Part shown: one piece after another, positions 8,759 to 16,890 of the stretch
Layout of the letters: every line of letters starts with the position of its first letter
Position numbering within the stretch: the first letter of the stretch is position 1
NCBI GenBank assembly: GCA_900470965.1
Contig: UCCS01000003.1
Span: 42,729 to 104,088 of the forward strand
Source: Hyphomicrobiales bacterium
Lineage (GTDB): Bacteria; Pseudomonadota; Alphaproteobacteria; Rhizobiales; Rhizobiaceae
Direction of reading: 5' to 3'
Length of the DNA: 61,360 bases
Program-made: the position numbers and the translations under genes
The notes under the pieces: model-generated
Told to the model about the DNA's origin: nothing
Seen by the model: the letters and a program-made list of their open reading frames with translations, nothing else
Database searches by the model: none

Positions 8759-9550
8759 TTACCACTGCGGGTTCAGAGCCGGCGGGTTGGCTTCGGCACC
8801 CCACCACTTCTTGTAATTGGCTTCATAGGCGCCCGACTGGATGTAGTCTGAGACGAACATATCGAGCCAGCGAACGAATTCCGGATCGCCCTTGGCAACA
8901 GCCATGCCGATCGGGTCGTTGGAATAGAGGCCGGCAAGGGTGACCAGCGTCGGGTTCTTGGTGGCGAGATAGTCGAGCAGCGAGGAGTCTTCGATTGCCG
9001 CATCGACACGCTTCTGCTGAAGCTGCAGGACGCCATCGGGCGCGAACTGGTCGACATAGACGAGCTGCGCATCCGGAACGGCGGACTTGAGGAAGGTTTC
9101 ACCCGTGGTGCCACGGCCGACGACGACCTTCTTGCCAGCGAGATCCTTCAGCTCCTTGATGCCGGAGTCCTTCTGGACGATGACGCGCAGGCCGGCGCGG
9201 TTATAGGGGATCGAGAAATTGACGACCTTGGCGCGCTCGAGCGTAGCCGAGGTGTTGGCGATCGCGACGTCGATCTGGCCGGAGACCAGCATGGAGATGC
9301 GGGCGTCGCCCGAGACGTCGGTGAATTCGACCGGTACGCCGAGCTTTTCGGCCAGGCGAGTGGCAACGTCGACGTCATAGCCGACCGGGTTGTTCTGCGC
9401 GTCGCGGAAGCCGATCGGCTCACCGCCGAGCGATACGCCGATGCGAACGACGCCGCGCGAGCGGATGTCGTCGATCATGCCGGCAAAGGATGGAAGCGCA
9501 GAGCCGGCAACGACGGCCAGCGCGGCAATGGCTGTGAGAATGCGTTTCAT
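8759..9550 (-). CDS. Polar amino-acid ABC transporter, periplasmic substrate-binding protein
   Basis: A 263-residue family-3 solute-binding protein that captures an amino acid in the periplasm. A Sec signal peptide (MKRILTAIAALAVVAGSALPSFAG) covers residues 1-24. The mature part shows the usual family order: GVVRIGVSLGGEPIGFRD, GYDVDVATRLAEKLG, then the LAGKKVVVGRGTTGE hinge region. It is the last gene of a - strand operon with two permeases, an ATPase and an Ntn hydrolase. The ligand cannot be read from the sequence; the linked asparaginase-like enzyme suggests an amide or modified amino acid. Confidence 0.9.
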   Translation of the reverse strand: MKRILTAIAALAVVAGSALPSFAGMIDDIRSRGVVRIGVSLGGEPIGFRDAQNNPVGYDVDVATRLAEKLGVPVEFTDVSGDARISMLVSGQIDVAIANTSATLERAKVVNFSIPYNRAGLRVIVQKDSGIKELKDLAGKKVVVGRGTTGETFLKSAVPDAQLVYVDQFAPDGVLQLQQKRVDAAIEDSSLLDYLATKNPTLVTLAGLYSNDPIGMAVAKGDPEFVRWLDMFVSDYIQSGAYEANYKKWWGAEANPPALNPQW

Positions 9551-9572
9551 GGTTCCATTTCCCTCTTCTTGA

Positions 9573-10490
9573 TTATGCCAGTTTCGCTGCCCGGAGTTCC
9601 GGTTCGGGCATCGAGTCCTCCCAGAGCCAGTAGCGGATTTCGCCCTCGCATCTGAAATTCACGACCTCATGGTTCCCCTTGGCATCGACGGCGTGGATGA
9701 CCACGCCGGCCAGGAAACCAGAGGAAAGTTCGTTGAGCTCCTCGACGGCCAGCTTGACGGCGTCGGAAAGCGAATAGCCGAATTTGAGCGCGAGCACGAC
9801 GGTGCGCGCAGTCGAGCAGCGCATGGTCATTTCGCCGGTATGGGTGCAGGCGGCCGCGCCGTAACGGCTGTCGGCATAGAAGCCGGCGCCGGGAATGGGG
9901 CTATCGCCGAGGCGGCCGGGATATTTCCAGGCCCAGCCGGAGGTGGACGTCGCAGCGTGGATGCCGCGTGCCGGATCGGCCGACAGGAAGACGGTCGTGT
10001 CACGCACACGCTCGGGATCGGTGATGGCGCGGCTCAGCGGCGCCAGCGGGATATTGGGGAATTTCGCCAATTCGTCCGGCGAAAGTTCCTTTTCCAGCCG
10101 TTCCCACCAGACGCGCTTGCTGTCTTCGAACAGCACATCGTCTTCGGAGAAACCGATTTCACTGGCAAAGCGGCGCGCGCCGTCGCCAGTCAGCATCACA
10201 TGCGGCAGGCGTTTCATCACCTCATGGGCGAGGCGGGCGACGGGCAATGTGTTCGGCACGGCGCCGACGGTGCCGACGTCACGCGTGTTGCCATCCATGA
10301 CGGCGGCGTCGAGTTCCATGTTGCCGAGCATGTTCGGCCAGCCGCCGTAACCGACGCTGCGCACCTGGACTTCGCTTTCCACCTTGCTGATGCCGGCGAC
10401 CATGGCGTCGAGGCTGATGGCGCCTTCGCGCAGCATCTGCACCGTCGTCGGGAAACCGGGCCAGGCTTCTTTATTGGCCAAGAGCAGCAT
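9573..10490 (-). CDS. Glycosylasparaginase / isoaspartyl peptidase-like Ntn hydrolase
   Basis: A 305-residue member of the Thr-dependent asparaginase family (aspartylglucosaminidase type), which matures by autocleavage and hydrolyses beta-aspartyl amide or N-glycosyl-asparagine bonds. The proposed cleavage site is Asp164-Thr165 (VRDTTVF); the family also shows in HAATSTSGWAWKYPGR (178-193) with GDSPIPGAGFYAD. The N-terminal chain carries GNMELDAAVMDG, the usual substrate-pocket segment. There is no signal peptide, so it acts in the cytoplasm. Placed between the transporter ATPase (8-bp gap) and the binding-protein gene, it probably acts on what that transporter brings in. Isoaspartyl dipeptidase activity is the main alternative. 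Confidence 0.82.
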   Translation of the reverse strand: MLLLANKEAWPGFPTTVQMLREGAISLDAMVAGISKVESEVQVRSVGYGGWPNMLGNMELDAAVMDGNTRDVGTVGAVPNTLPVARLAHEVMKRLPHVMLTGDGARRFASEIGFSEDDVLFEDSKRVWWERLEKELSPDELAKFPNIPLAPLSRAITDPERVRDTTVFLSADPARGIHAATSTSGWAWKYPGRLGDSPIPGAGFYADSRYGAAACTHTGEMTMRCSTARTVVLALKFGYSLSDAVKLAVEELNELSSGFLAGVVIHAVDAKGNHEVVNFRCEGEIRYWLWEDSMPEPELRAAKLA

Positions 10491-10498
10491 GAATACCT

Positions 10499-11233
10499 CT
10501 AATCTTTGCGCATTTTGGACAGGAATTGGGCGATACGGGAGTTGGCCATACCGCCCTCGGCGGCGAAGAAATCCGCCGTCGGCAGGTCGACGAGCAACTT
10601 GCCCTTGTCGAGGAAGACGATGCGGTTGGAAATCTGCCGGGCGAATTCGATTTCGTGGGTGACGAAGAGCATGGTCGTGCCCTCGGTCGCCAGCTTGGCG
10701 AGGATCGCAAGGACTTCCGATGTCATTTCCGGGTCGAGCGCGCTGGTGACTTCATCGAGCAGCAGATAGCGCGGCTGCATGGCAAGCGCCCGGCAGATGC
10801 CGACGCGCTGGCGCTGGCCGCCGGAGAGCTGGGCCGGATAGGCTTCGGCCCGATCGCCTAGGCCGACGGACTGCAGCAGGGCGCGGGCGGCGGCTTCTGC
10901 TTCTGCACGAGGCTTCTTCAGCACTTCGATCGGCGCCAGCGTGATGTTTCCGAGCACCGTCATATGCGGATAGAGGTTGAAGAGCTGGAAGACGGTGCCA
11001 GAGCGCTTGCGGGCCTCGGCCAATTCCTTCGGCTTGCTGACGTCGAAATCATCGACGGTGATGCTGCCGCCGTTCAATTTTTCCAGGCCGTTGATGCAGC
11101 GGATCAGCGTCGACTTGCCGGAGCCGGAAGAGCCGAGGATGGAGACGACCTCGCCGGGATTGATGGTGAGATTGACGCCATCGAGAACGGTTGTAGGACC
11201 GAAGGCCTTCTGGACATTTTCTACTTTGAGCAT
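10499..11233 (-). CDS. Polar amino-acid ABC transporter ATP-binding protein
   Basis: A 244-residue GlnQ/HisP-type ATPase. Walker A GSSGSGKST, Q-loop around FQLFNLYPHMTVL, signature LSGGQRQR, Walker B YLLLDEVTSALD and switch His FVTHE are all present. The longer reading frame starts at 11257, but the ATG at 11233 is preceded by GGAGAGGG at normal spacing and gives the conventional N-terminus MLKVENVQKAFG. It begins one base after the upstream permease stop, indicating translational coupling within the transporter operon. Confidence 0.93.
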   Translation of the reverse strand: MLKVENVQKAFGPTTVLDGVNLTINPGEVVSILGSSGSGKSTLIRCINGLEKLNGGSITVDDFDVSKPKELAEARKRSGTVFQLFNLYPHMTVLGNITLAPIEVLKKPRAEAEAAARALLQSVGLGDRAEAYPAQLSGGQRQRVGICRALAMQPRYLLLDEVTSALDPEMTSEVLAILAKLATEGTTMLFVTHEIEFARQISNRIVFLDKGKLLVDLPTADFFAAEGGMANSRIAQFLSKMRKD

Positions 11234-11234
11234 A

Positions 11235-11906
11235 TCAGAGCCCTCTCCAGGCGGCATGCGCCCTGAGGCGGTTTTCGAAGCGGGCGCCGAGCCATGCGAG
11301 CAGCTTGGCGCAGACGTAATAGAGCAGGCCGACCACTGTCCAGACGATGAAGGGCTTCAGCGTGCGCAGGTTGAGGATGTTGCCAATCTTGGTGAGATCG
11401 ACGACGCCGATGACCGAGATCAGCGAAGTGACCTGCAGCTGGTTGACGAGAAGCGCCGTCAGCGGGCCGATGGCAAAGGCCATGGCTTGCGGCGCAACGA
11501 CATGGCGCAGCACCTGCCAGCGGGTGAGGCCGAAGACGCGGGCCGCCTCGATCTGGTCGCGACCGATGGATTCGATGGCCGAGACCGCGATGACATAGAC
11601 GAAGGCAGCCGAATTGGCCGACAGCGTGATCATCGCAGCCGTTGTCGGCGTGATGCGGAAATGGAACAGGCCGGGCAGGCCGAAGAAAACAAGGAAGAGT
11701 TGCACCAGAACAGGTGAATTCTTCAGGAGTTCGGCAAAAAAGGTGATCACCGGCGTCAGCACCGGTACACGATAGAAGCGGCAGATCGCCCAGAGTGTGC
11801 CGATCGACAGGCCGATCAGTGACGTCGAGAAGAACAGGCCGATGCTGACGCCGAGGCCCTGCAGCAGCAGCCAGATATCGAAGGGTGTAAAATCGGAGAA
11901 GCGCAT
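11235..11906 (-). CDS. Polar amino-acid ABC transporter permease
   Basis: A 223-residue HisM/GlnP-type inner-membrane permease with about five membrane segments. The EAA loop that docks on the ATPase reads IEAARVFGLTRWQVLRHVVAPQA, followed by PLTALLVNQLQVTSLISVIGV. It overlaps the upstream permease by one base (the stop codon of that gene shares 11906) and is followed at once by the ATPase, so all are one transcription unit. Confidence 0.92.
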   Translation of the reverse strand: MRFSDFTPFDIWLLLQGLGVSIGLFFSTSLIGLSIGTLWAICRFYRVPVLTPVITFFAELLKNSPVLVQLFLVFFGLPGLFHFRITPTTAAMITLSANSAAFVYVIAVSAIESIGRDQIEAARVFGLTRWQVLRHVVAPQAMAFAIGPLTALLVNQLQVTSLISVIGVVDLTKIGNILNLRTLKPFIVWTVVGLLYYVCAKLLAWLGARFENRLRAHAAWRGL

Positions 11907-12577
11907 CAGGCTACGGCCTCCATCATGTCGCGGTTCAGGCGGCGGTGGAGGAGGGCAATGCCGAGCGAGACCAGATAGGTCAACATGGCATAGACGACGA
12001 GCAGCACAACATAGACTTCGAAGGGCCGATAGGTCTGCGAAACGACGATCTGCGCCGAGCCGGTGAGTTCGTTCAGCGTGATGGTCGAGAGGATCGAGGA
12101 CGTCAGGATCATGTTGATCAGTACGGAACCGAGCGGGCGAACGGAGGTTCTGAGCGCGATCGGTAACACGATCTTGGTGAAGATCACGCGGCGCGAGAGG
12201 CCGCTGACCTCCGCCGCTTCGATGATGCCTTGGTCGATCGCCAGAATGCCGGCGCGGATGACATCGGAGGCATAGGCGCCGCCGGCAATCGACAACGCAA
12301 CGACGCCCGTGGTGAAGGCATCGATATAGATGCCGATCTCCGGCAGGCCGTAATAGAAGAAGAACAGCTGCACGATGAAGGGGACGTTGCGGAAGATATC
12401 GACGTAGACGAAGGAAATTCTGCGCAGAAGAACCGAGGAGGAGGTGCGCGCAATGGCAACGAAAGCGCCCATGATGACGCTGCCGACCAGCGCCAGGGCG
12501 CAGGCCTCCGCCGTCAGCAGCGCGCCTTGCGCGAGAAAGCCCAGATGGGGCAAGAGGATCGAAAGGTCGAACCGCAC
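11906..12577 (-). CDS. Polar amino-acid ABC transporter permease, first gene of the operon
   Basis: The second HisM-type permease, which forms the heterodimeric channel with its downstream partner. The EAA loop reads IIEAAEVSGLSRRVIFTKIVLP. The frame is open to an ATG at 12640 and has another at 12613, but both lie in or upstream of the LacI-type palindrome at 12599-12612. The GTG at 12577 is preceded by AAGGGAG and yields 223 residues, the same length as its partner, so I prefer it. The start remains uncertain by up to 21 residues. No membrane segment is lost with the shorter start. Confidence 0.88.
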   Translation of the reverse strand: MRFDLSILLPHLGFLAQGALLTAEACALALVGSVIMGAFVAIARTSSSVLLRRISFVYVDIFRNVPFIVQLFFFYYGLPEIGIYIDAFTTGVVALSIAGGAYASDVIRAGILAIDQGIIEAAEVSGLSRRVIFTKIVLPIALRTSVRPLGSVLINMILTSSILSTITLNELTGSAQIVVSQTYRPFEVYVVLLVVYAMLTYLVSLGIALLHRRLNRDMMEAVA

Positions 12578-12598
12578 GATCACTCCCTTATGCACGAT

Positions 12599-12612
12599 TG
12601 AAACCGGTTTCA
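12599..12612. promoter_or_regulatory. Perfect LacI-family operator palindrome upstream of the amino-acid transporter operon
   Basis: TGAAACCGGTTTCA is a perfect 14-bp palindrome with the central CG and outer TG/CA typical of LacI-family sites. It lies about 22 bp upstream of the preferred GTG start of the first permease. A near copy is beside the lacI gene at 7612-7625, so that regulator is the best candidate to bind here. Confidence 0.75.
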
Positions 12613-12673
12613 TCGTGTCGTTTGTGTGCGCTGATGTCAATAACGCCTGGTACGAAATGCTGATATATCTGTG

Positions 12674-12698
12674 ACGAAAAGTTCGTTTTTACCGGTAA
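12674..12698. promoter_or_regulatory. Pair of inverted repeats in the 12.6-12.8 kb divergent promoter region
   Basis: ACGAA-AAG-TTCGT (12674-12686) is followed by the perfect palindrome TTACCGGTAA (12689-12698). The ACCGGT core is shared with the LacI-type operator 80 bp away, but the flanks differ. They precede the gene at 12808 and could serve that gene or the divergent transporter. The binding factor is unknown. Confidence 0.4.
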
Positions 12699-12807
12699 CG
12701 TTCGGCGGAATATTTTTCGTCAAAAGGCGGAAAAGCTGGATGAATATGGACTGCACAATATCTCGCCACCTCGTTAGCCTTTATCGCACAAAGAAAGAGC
12801 AATCCGC

Positions 12808-13338
12808 ATGAGCCAGCTTCCCCATATCGATTACGACACCGCTTCCGAAGAGATTCGCGCGGCGCATGACGAAGAAGTGCGGGTTCGCGGCAACATGACC
12901 AACATGAAGCGGACGTTGCTGCATTCGCCGCAGGCACACCGCATCTATGCCGAATGGTTCACGCTCAGGGCCGAGCTCAATCCTGCCATCAGCGACCGCG
13001 AGATCTGGATCTTCTCGCATTCGATCTCCAAGGCGCTGAAGTCCGACATTGCCATCACCTTCTTTCGCCGGGCTCTGATCAAGAACGGGTTCAATCCCGA
13101 TGCCCTGGAGTTGAGCGATACCGAACAGCTGCTTAAACGTTTTGGCGCGGCAATCGTCGCCGATTCCAATGCCATTCCTGCCGATGTCTGGGCCGAGTTG
13201 AAGGCACGCTACGACACCAAGGTGCTCGTCGATCTCGTGGCCTTTGCCGGCATCATGATTGCTACTGCCGTCTACATCAATGTTGTCGAGGTCGATTTCG
13301 ACCCCGAGCTTGAGGCTTTCGCCGAAGGCACCAACTGA
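12808..13338 (+). CDS. Carboxymuconolactone decarboxylase (AhpD-like) family protein
   Basis: A 176-residue, mostly helical protein of the carboxymuconolactone decarboxylase/AhpD fold. The recognisable part runs from about residue 35 to 110 (NMKRTLLHSPQAHRIYAEWF, ISDREIWIFSHSISKALKSD). The CxxC redox pair of peroxidase-type members is absent and the protein contains no Cys, so AhpD-like disulfide reductase activity is unlikely. It starts with ATG after AAAGAAAGAG and is followed 28 bp later by a peptide-type binding protein gene, suggesting it is the first gene of that transporter operon. Its function there is unknown; a decarboxylase or isomerase role is possible. Confidence 0.75.
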   Translation: MSQLPHIDYDTASEEIRAAHDEEVRVRGNMTNMKRTLLHSPQAHRIYAEWFTLRAELNPAISDREIWIFSHSISKALKSDIAITFFRRALIKNGFNPDALELSDTEQLLKRFGAAIVADSNAIPADVWAELKARYDTKVLVDLVAFAGIMIATAVYINVVEVDFDPELEAFAEGTN

Positions 13339-13366
13339 CTTTTTCATCACCCGAGGGGAGTTTTCC

Positions 13367-14953
13367 ATGTCCATCATTACCAGCCGCGCCAAGCTGCTCG
13401 GCACTGTTTTCAGCCTGGCACTGGCATTCAGCGCGCCGGTTGTTCACGCCGAAACGCCTGCAAATGTGCTCGTCGTGGCCCAGTCCATCGACGATGCCGT
13501 CAGCTTCGACCCGGCCGAAGGCTTCGAGTTGACGACTGTCCAGTCCTTCAACAACATCTACCAGCGCCTCGTCCGGTCCAACCGCGATGACGGCACGAAG
13601 ATCGAGGCTGCACTTGCCGCTACCTGGGAAGCCGGCAGCGATGGCAAGAGCCTGACATTCGCGCTTTCCGATGCCAAGTTCGCGTCCGGCAATCCGGTTC
13701 GCCCTGAGGACGTGATCTTCTCGCTGACGCGCGCCGTGAAACTCAACAAATCTCCCGCCTTCATCCTCAACGAACTCGGCTGGAAGGCCGACAATGTCGA
13801 TGCCGCGATCACCAAGGTTGACGACAAGCATGTCAAGCTCACCTGGACGGCGGATGTCGGCTCCGGCTTCGCGCTGTCGATCCTCACGGCGCCGATCGCC
13901 TCCATCGTCGATGAGCAGACAGTTTCGCCGCAGGCCAAGGACAATGATTTCGGCAATGCTTGGCTGAAGACCAATTCGGCCGGCAGCGGCGCTTACACGA
14001 TCACCACCTACACGCCGCATGAGGCGCTGGTGCTGCAAGCCAATGCCAATTCTTCCGATAAGCCGACGCTCGAAAGCGTCATCATCCGCAACGTGCCAGA
14101 CGTCGGCGCACGTCGCCTGCTCGTCGAGCAGGGCGATGCCGATATCGGCCGCGGCCTGTCTGCCGACCAGATCGAAGCGCTGAAGGACAAGAGCGGCATC
14201 AAGGTGCTCTCCGTTCCCTCCGCCCGTCAGGACTATATCCTGCTGAACAGCAAGGCGAACCCGACGCTCGGCAACCCGGCTTTCTGGGAAGCGGCACGTT
14301 ACCTCGTCGATTATGACGGCATCACCAAGAACCTGCTGCGCGGCCAGAGCAGCGTTCACCAGGCCTTCCTGCCGAACGGCTTCCCTGGCGCGCTCAGCGA
14401 CACGCCTTTCAAGCTCGATGTCGAGAAGGCAAAGAAGATCCTTGCCGATGGCGGCATCAAGACGCCGTTCAAGATCGAATTCATCGTCTTCAACGACCAG
14501 CCGTTCCTGTCGATCGCCCAGTCGCTGCAGTCCACCTTCGCTCAGGCCGGCATCACGCTCGATATCCAGCCGGGTGTTGCGAGCGACATCTATGCCCGCG
14601 GCCGCGCCGGCAAGTTCGAGATGACGCTGCGTTACTGGATCCCGGATTATTTCGACGCGCACTCCAACGCCAGCGCCTTTGCGATCAACAAGGACAACTC
14701 GGCCAATACGGTTGCCAAGCAGGCCGGCTGGGTGATCCCGGAACTGACCGACGAGACGCTCGCCGCCGTAAAGGAACAGGACGCCGCCAAGCGCGCTGCG
14801 CTCTATCAGGATCTGCAGAAGAAGATCCAGGCAAGCTCGCCCTTCGTTTTCATGCTTCAAGGCAATGACCAGGTCGTGCTAAGCGACAAGGTGAAGAACT
14901 ATGCCCAGGGCCTGAACGCAGACCAGGTCTATTACGACAAGGTAGCAAAATAA
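13367..14953 (+). CDS. Opp/Dpp-type ABC transporter substrate-binding protein
   Basis: A 528-residue family-5 solute-binding protein with a Sec signal peptide (1 to about 28, ending PVVHAE). Family features include SIDDAVSFDPAEGFELTTVQ, the lid segment DGTKIEAALAATWEAGSDGK and NPAFWEAARYLVDYDGITK. The reading frame extends back to 13259, but the ATG at 13367 has a strong GAGGGGAG ribosome site and starts exactly before the signal peptide. It heads a complete binding protein-permease-permease-ATPase-ATPase operon. Members bind peptides, nickel-chelates or oligosaccharides; the ligand here is unknown. Confidence 0.92.
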   Translation: MSIITSRAKLLGTVFSLALAFSAPVVHAETPANVLVVAQSIDDAVSFDPAEGFELTTVQSFNNIYQRLVRSNRDDGTKIEAALAATWEAGSDGKSLTFALSDAKFASGNPVRPEDVIFSLTRAVKLNKSPAFILNELGWKADNVDAAITKVDDKHVKLTWTADVGSGFALSILTAPIASIVDEQTVSPQAKDNDFGNAWLKTNSAGSGAYTITTYTPHEALVLQANANSSDKPTLESVIIRNVPDVGARRLLVEQGDADIGRGLSADQIEALKDKSGIKVLSVPSARQDYILLNSKANPTLGNPAFWEAARYLVDYDGITKNLLRGQSSVHQAFLPNGFPGALSDTPFKLDVEKAKKILADGGIKTPFKIEFIVFNDQPFLSIAQSLQSTFAQAGITLDIQPGVASDIYARGRAGKFEMTLRYWIPDYFDAHSNASAFAINKDNSANTVAKQAGWVIPELTDETLAAVKEQDAAKRAALYQDLQKKIQASSPFVFMLQGNDQVVLSDKVKNYAQGLNADQVYYDKVAK

Positions 14954-16036
14954 GTGCCGCAAACGGCAACGACAGATAATGCCGACATGACCAACTCCCG
15001 CCAGCGCAACAGCTGGCGGGAGTTGTCGTTCGTCTGGTCGCTTTCGAAATGGCTGTGGTCCTTTGCGCTGACGCTCTTCGGGCTGGCACTGGTGACCTTC
15101 GCAATGACGCGGTTATCGCCGATCGATCCGGCGCTGCAGCTCGTCGGCGATCATGCCAGCCAATCGACCTATGAACAGGCGCGGCTTGAGCTTGGGCTCG
15201 ACCAGCCGCTGCCGGTGCAGTTTTTCCGCTATGTCGAGACGGCGCTGTCTGGCAATTTCGGCCAGTCGATCTCGACCGGCCAGCCGGTGGCGAAGGACAT
15301 TGCCCGCACCTTTCCGGCGACGATCGAGCTTGCGACGGCGGCGATCATTCTTGGTGCCGTCATCGGTCTTGCGCTCGGTATAACCGCCGCCATGCGGCAG
15401 GGGACATGGGTGGACGGGCTTGCCCGTTTCGTGTCTCTCTTCGGCTATTCCGTGCCGATCTTCTGGCTTGGCCTGTTGATGCTGCTGCTGTTTTATGCCC
15501 GACTGCACTGGGCGCCGGGGCCGGGCAGGGCGGATGTCATCTTTCAATATACGGTCAAATCCGTCACCGGCTTTGCGCTTGTTGATACCTGGATCTCGGG
15601 CAAGGCGGGTGCCTTTCGCGACGCGCTGGCGCACCTGGCACTGCCGGCGATCGTGCTGGCCCTCCATGCGCTCGCCGCTATTTCGCGGCTGACGCGGGCC
15701 GCGATCCTTACCGAACTCGGGCAGGAATATGTGACGACGGCGCGCGCCAAGGGCGCGAGCCTCGGCCGCATCGTCTTCATCCATATCCTGCCGAATATTT
15801 CCGGGACGCTGCTGACAGTGATTGCTCTTTCCTATGCAAGCTTGCTGGAAGGCGCAGTGCTGACCGAGACCGTCTTTGCCTGGCCTGGCATCGGCCGGTA
15901 TCTGACCACGGCGATGTTTGCCGGTGACATGCCGGCGATCCTCGGTGCGACGCTGGTCGTCGGGGCCTCCTTCGTGCTTCTCAACGCGCTGACCGATCTC
16001 GGCGTGGCGCGGCTGGATGCGGGGAGGAAGCGATGA
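14954..16036 (+). CDS. Opp/Dpp-type ABC transporter permease (DppB-like)
   Basis: A 360-residue inner-membrane permease. The GTG start directly follows the TAA of the binding-protein gene; an ATG at 14987 is an alternative that removes 11 residues. The first membrane helix (about 32-52) is followed by the periplasmic segment SPIDPALQLVGD and the family motif LGLDQPLPVQFFRYV. The EAA loop is YVTTARAKGASLGRIVFIHILPN near the C-terminus. It overlaps the next permease by 4 bp (ATGA), so translation is coupled. Confidence 0.92.
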   Translation: MPQTATTDNADMTNSRQRNSWRELSFVWSLSKWLWSFALTLFGLALVTFAMTRLSPIDPALQLVGDHASQSTYEQARLELGLDQPLPVQFFRYVETALSGNFGQSISTGQPVAKDIARTFPATIELATAAIILGAVIGLALGITAAMRQGTWVDGLARFVSLFGYSVPIFWLGLLMLLLFYARLHWAPGPGRADVIFQYTVKSVTGFALVDTWISGKAGAFRDALAHLALPAIVLALHALAAISRLTRAAILTELGQEYVTTARAKGASLGRIVFIHILPNISGTLLTVIALSYASLLEGAVLTETVFAWPGIGRYLTTAMFAGDMPAILGATLVVGASFVLLNALTDLGVARLDAGRKR

Positions 16037-16890
16037 GCGCGATCGTCCAAGAGCCGCTCGGCGGCCCATCCTTCCTACGGCGCATGCTGCGCTCGCCCTC
16101 GGCGGCGGTGGGCGGTGCCGTCGTGCTCTTCATTCTGGCACTTGCGCTGCTGGCACCGCTGATTGCGCCCTATGATCCGAACCTGCAGGAAACCGCCAAT
16201 CGCCTGATGCCGCCTGATGCTGCGCACTGGTTCGGCACCGATGGTTTCGGCCGGGATATTCTGTCGCGCATCATCTATGGCGCGCGGCCGACGCTGCTGC
16301 TGGTGCTCGTGGTCGTGCTGTTGATGGCGCCGCTCGGCATTCTCGTCGGCATCCTCTCGGGTTTCTTCGGCGGGATGGCCGAGCGCGTGCTGATGCGGAT
16401 CACCGATATCGTCATGTCCTTTCCGCGGTTGCTACTGGCCTTCGCCTTTGTCGCGATCATGGGGCCGGGCTTGATCAATGGTGCGCTGGCGCTGGCGCTG
16501 ACAAGCTGGCCCGCCTATGCGCGGCAGGCCCGCGTCGAGACGGCGGCGCTGCGGCGCAGCGATTATCTGGCAGCGGCCGAAATGGTTGGTATCCACGGCG
16601 TAAGGCTACTCTGGGGGCACATCCTGCCGCTGGTGCTGCCTTCGGCGATCATTCGTCTGGCGCTTGATCTCTCGGGCATTATCCTTGCTGCCGCAGGCCT
16701 CGGCTTCCTCGGTCTCGGGGTGCGTCCGCCGACAGCGGAATGGGGTTCGATGGTATCGGAGGGAACGCAGGTAATCTTCGATCAATGGTGGGTGGCCGCG
16801 GTCCCCGGCTTTGCCATCCTGATCACCTCCTTCGCCTTCAACCTGCTGGCCGATGGCCTGCGCGATATCCTGGATCCGCGCCATGACTGA
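16033..16890 (+). CDS. Opp/Dpp-type ABC transporter permease (DppC-like)
   Basis: A 285-residue permease that pairs with the preceding DppB-like protein. The family motif HWFGTDGFGRDILSRIIYGAR lies after the first membrane helix, and the EAA loop reads YLAAAEMVGIHGVRLLWGHILP. It overlaps the upstream gene by 4 bp and the downstream ATPase gene by 8 bp, as expected in a tightly coupled transporter operon. Confidence 0.93.
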   Translation: MSAIVQEPLGGPSFLRRMLRSPSAAVGGAVVLFILALALLAPLIAPYDPNLQETANRLMPPDAAHWFGTDGFGRDILSRIIYGARPTLLLVLVVVLLMAPLGILVGILSGFFGGMAERVLMRITDIVMSFPRLLLAFAFVAIMGPGLINGALALALTSWPAYARQARVETAALRRSDYLAAAEMVGIHGVRLLWGHILPLVLPSAIIRLALDLSGIILAAAGLGFLGLGVRPPTAEWGSMVSEGTQVIFDQWWVAAVPGFAILITSFAFNLLADGLRDILDPRHD

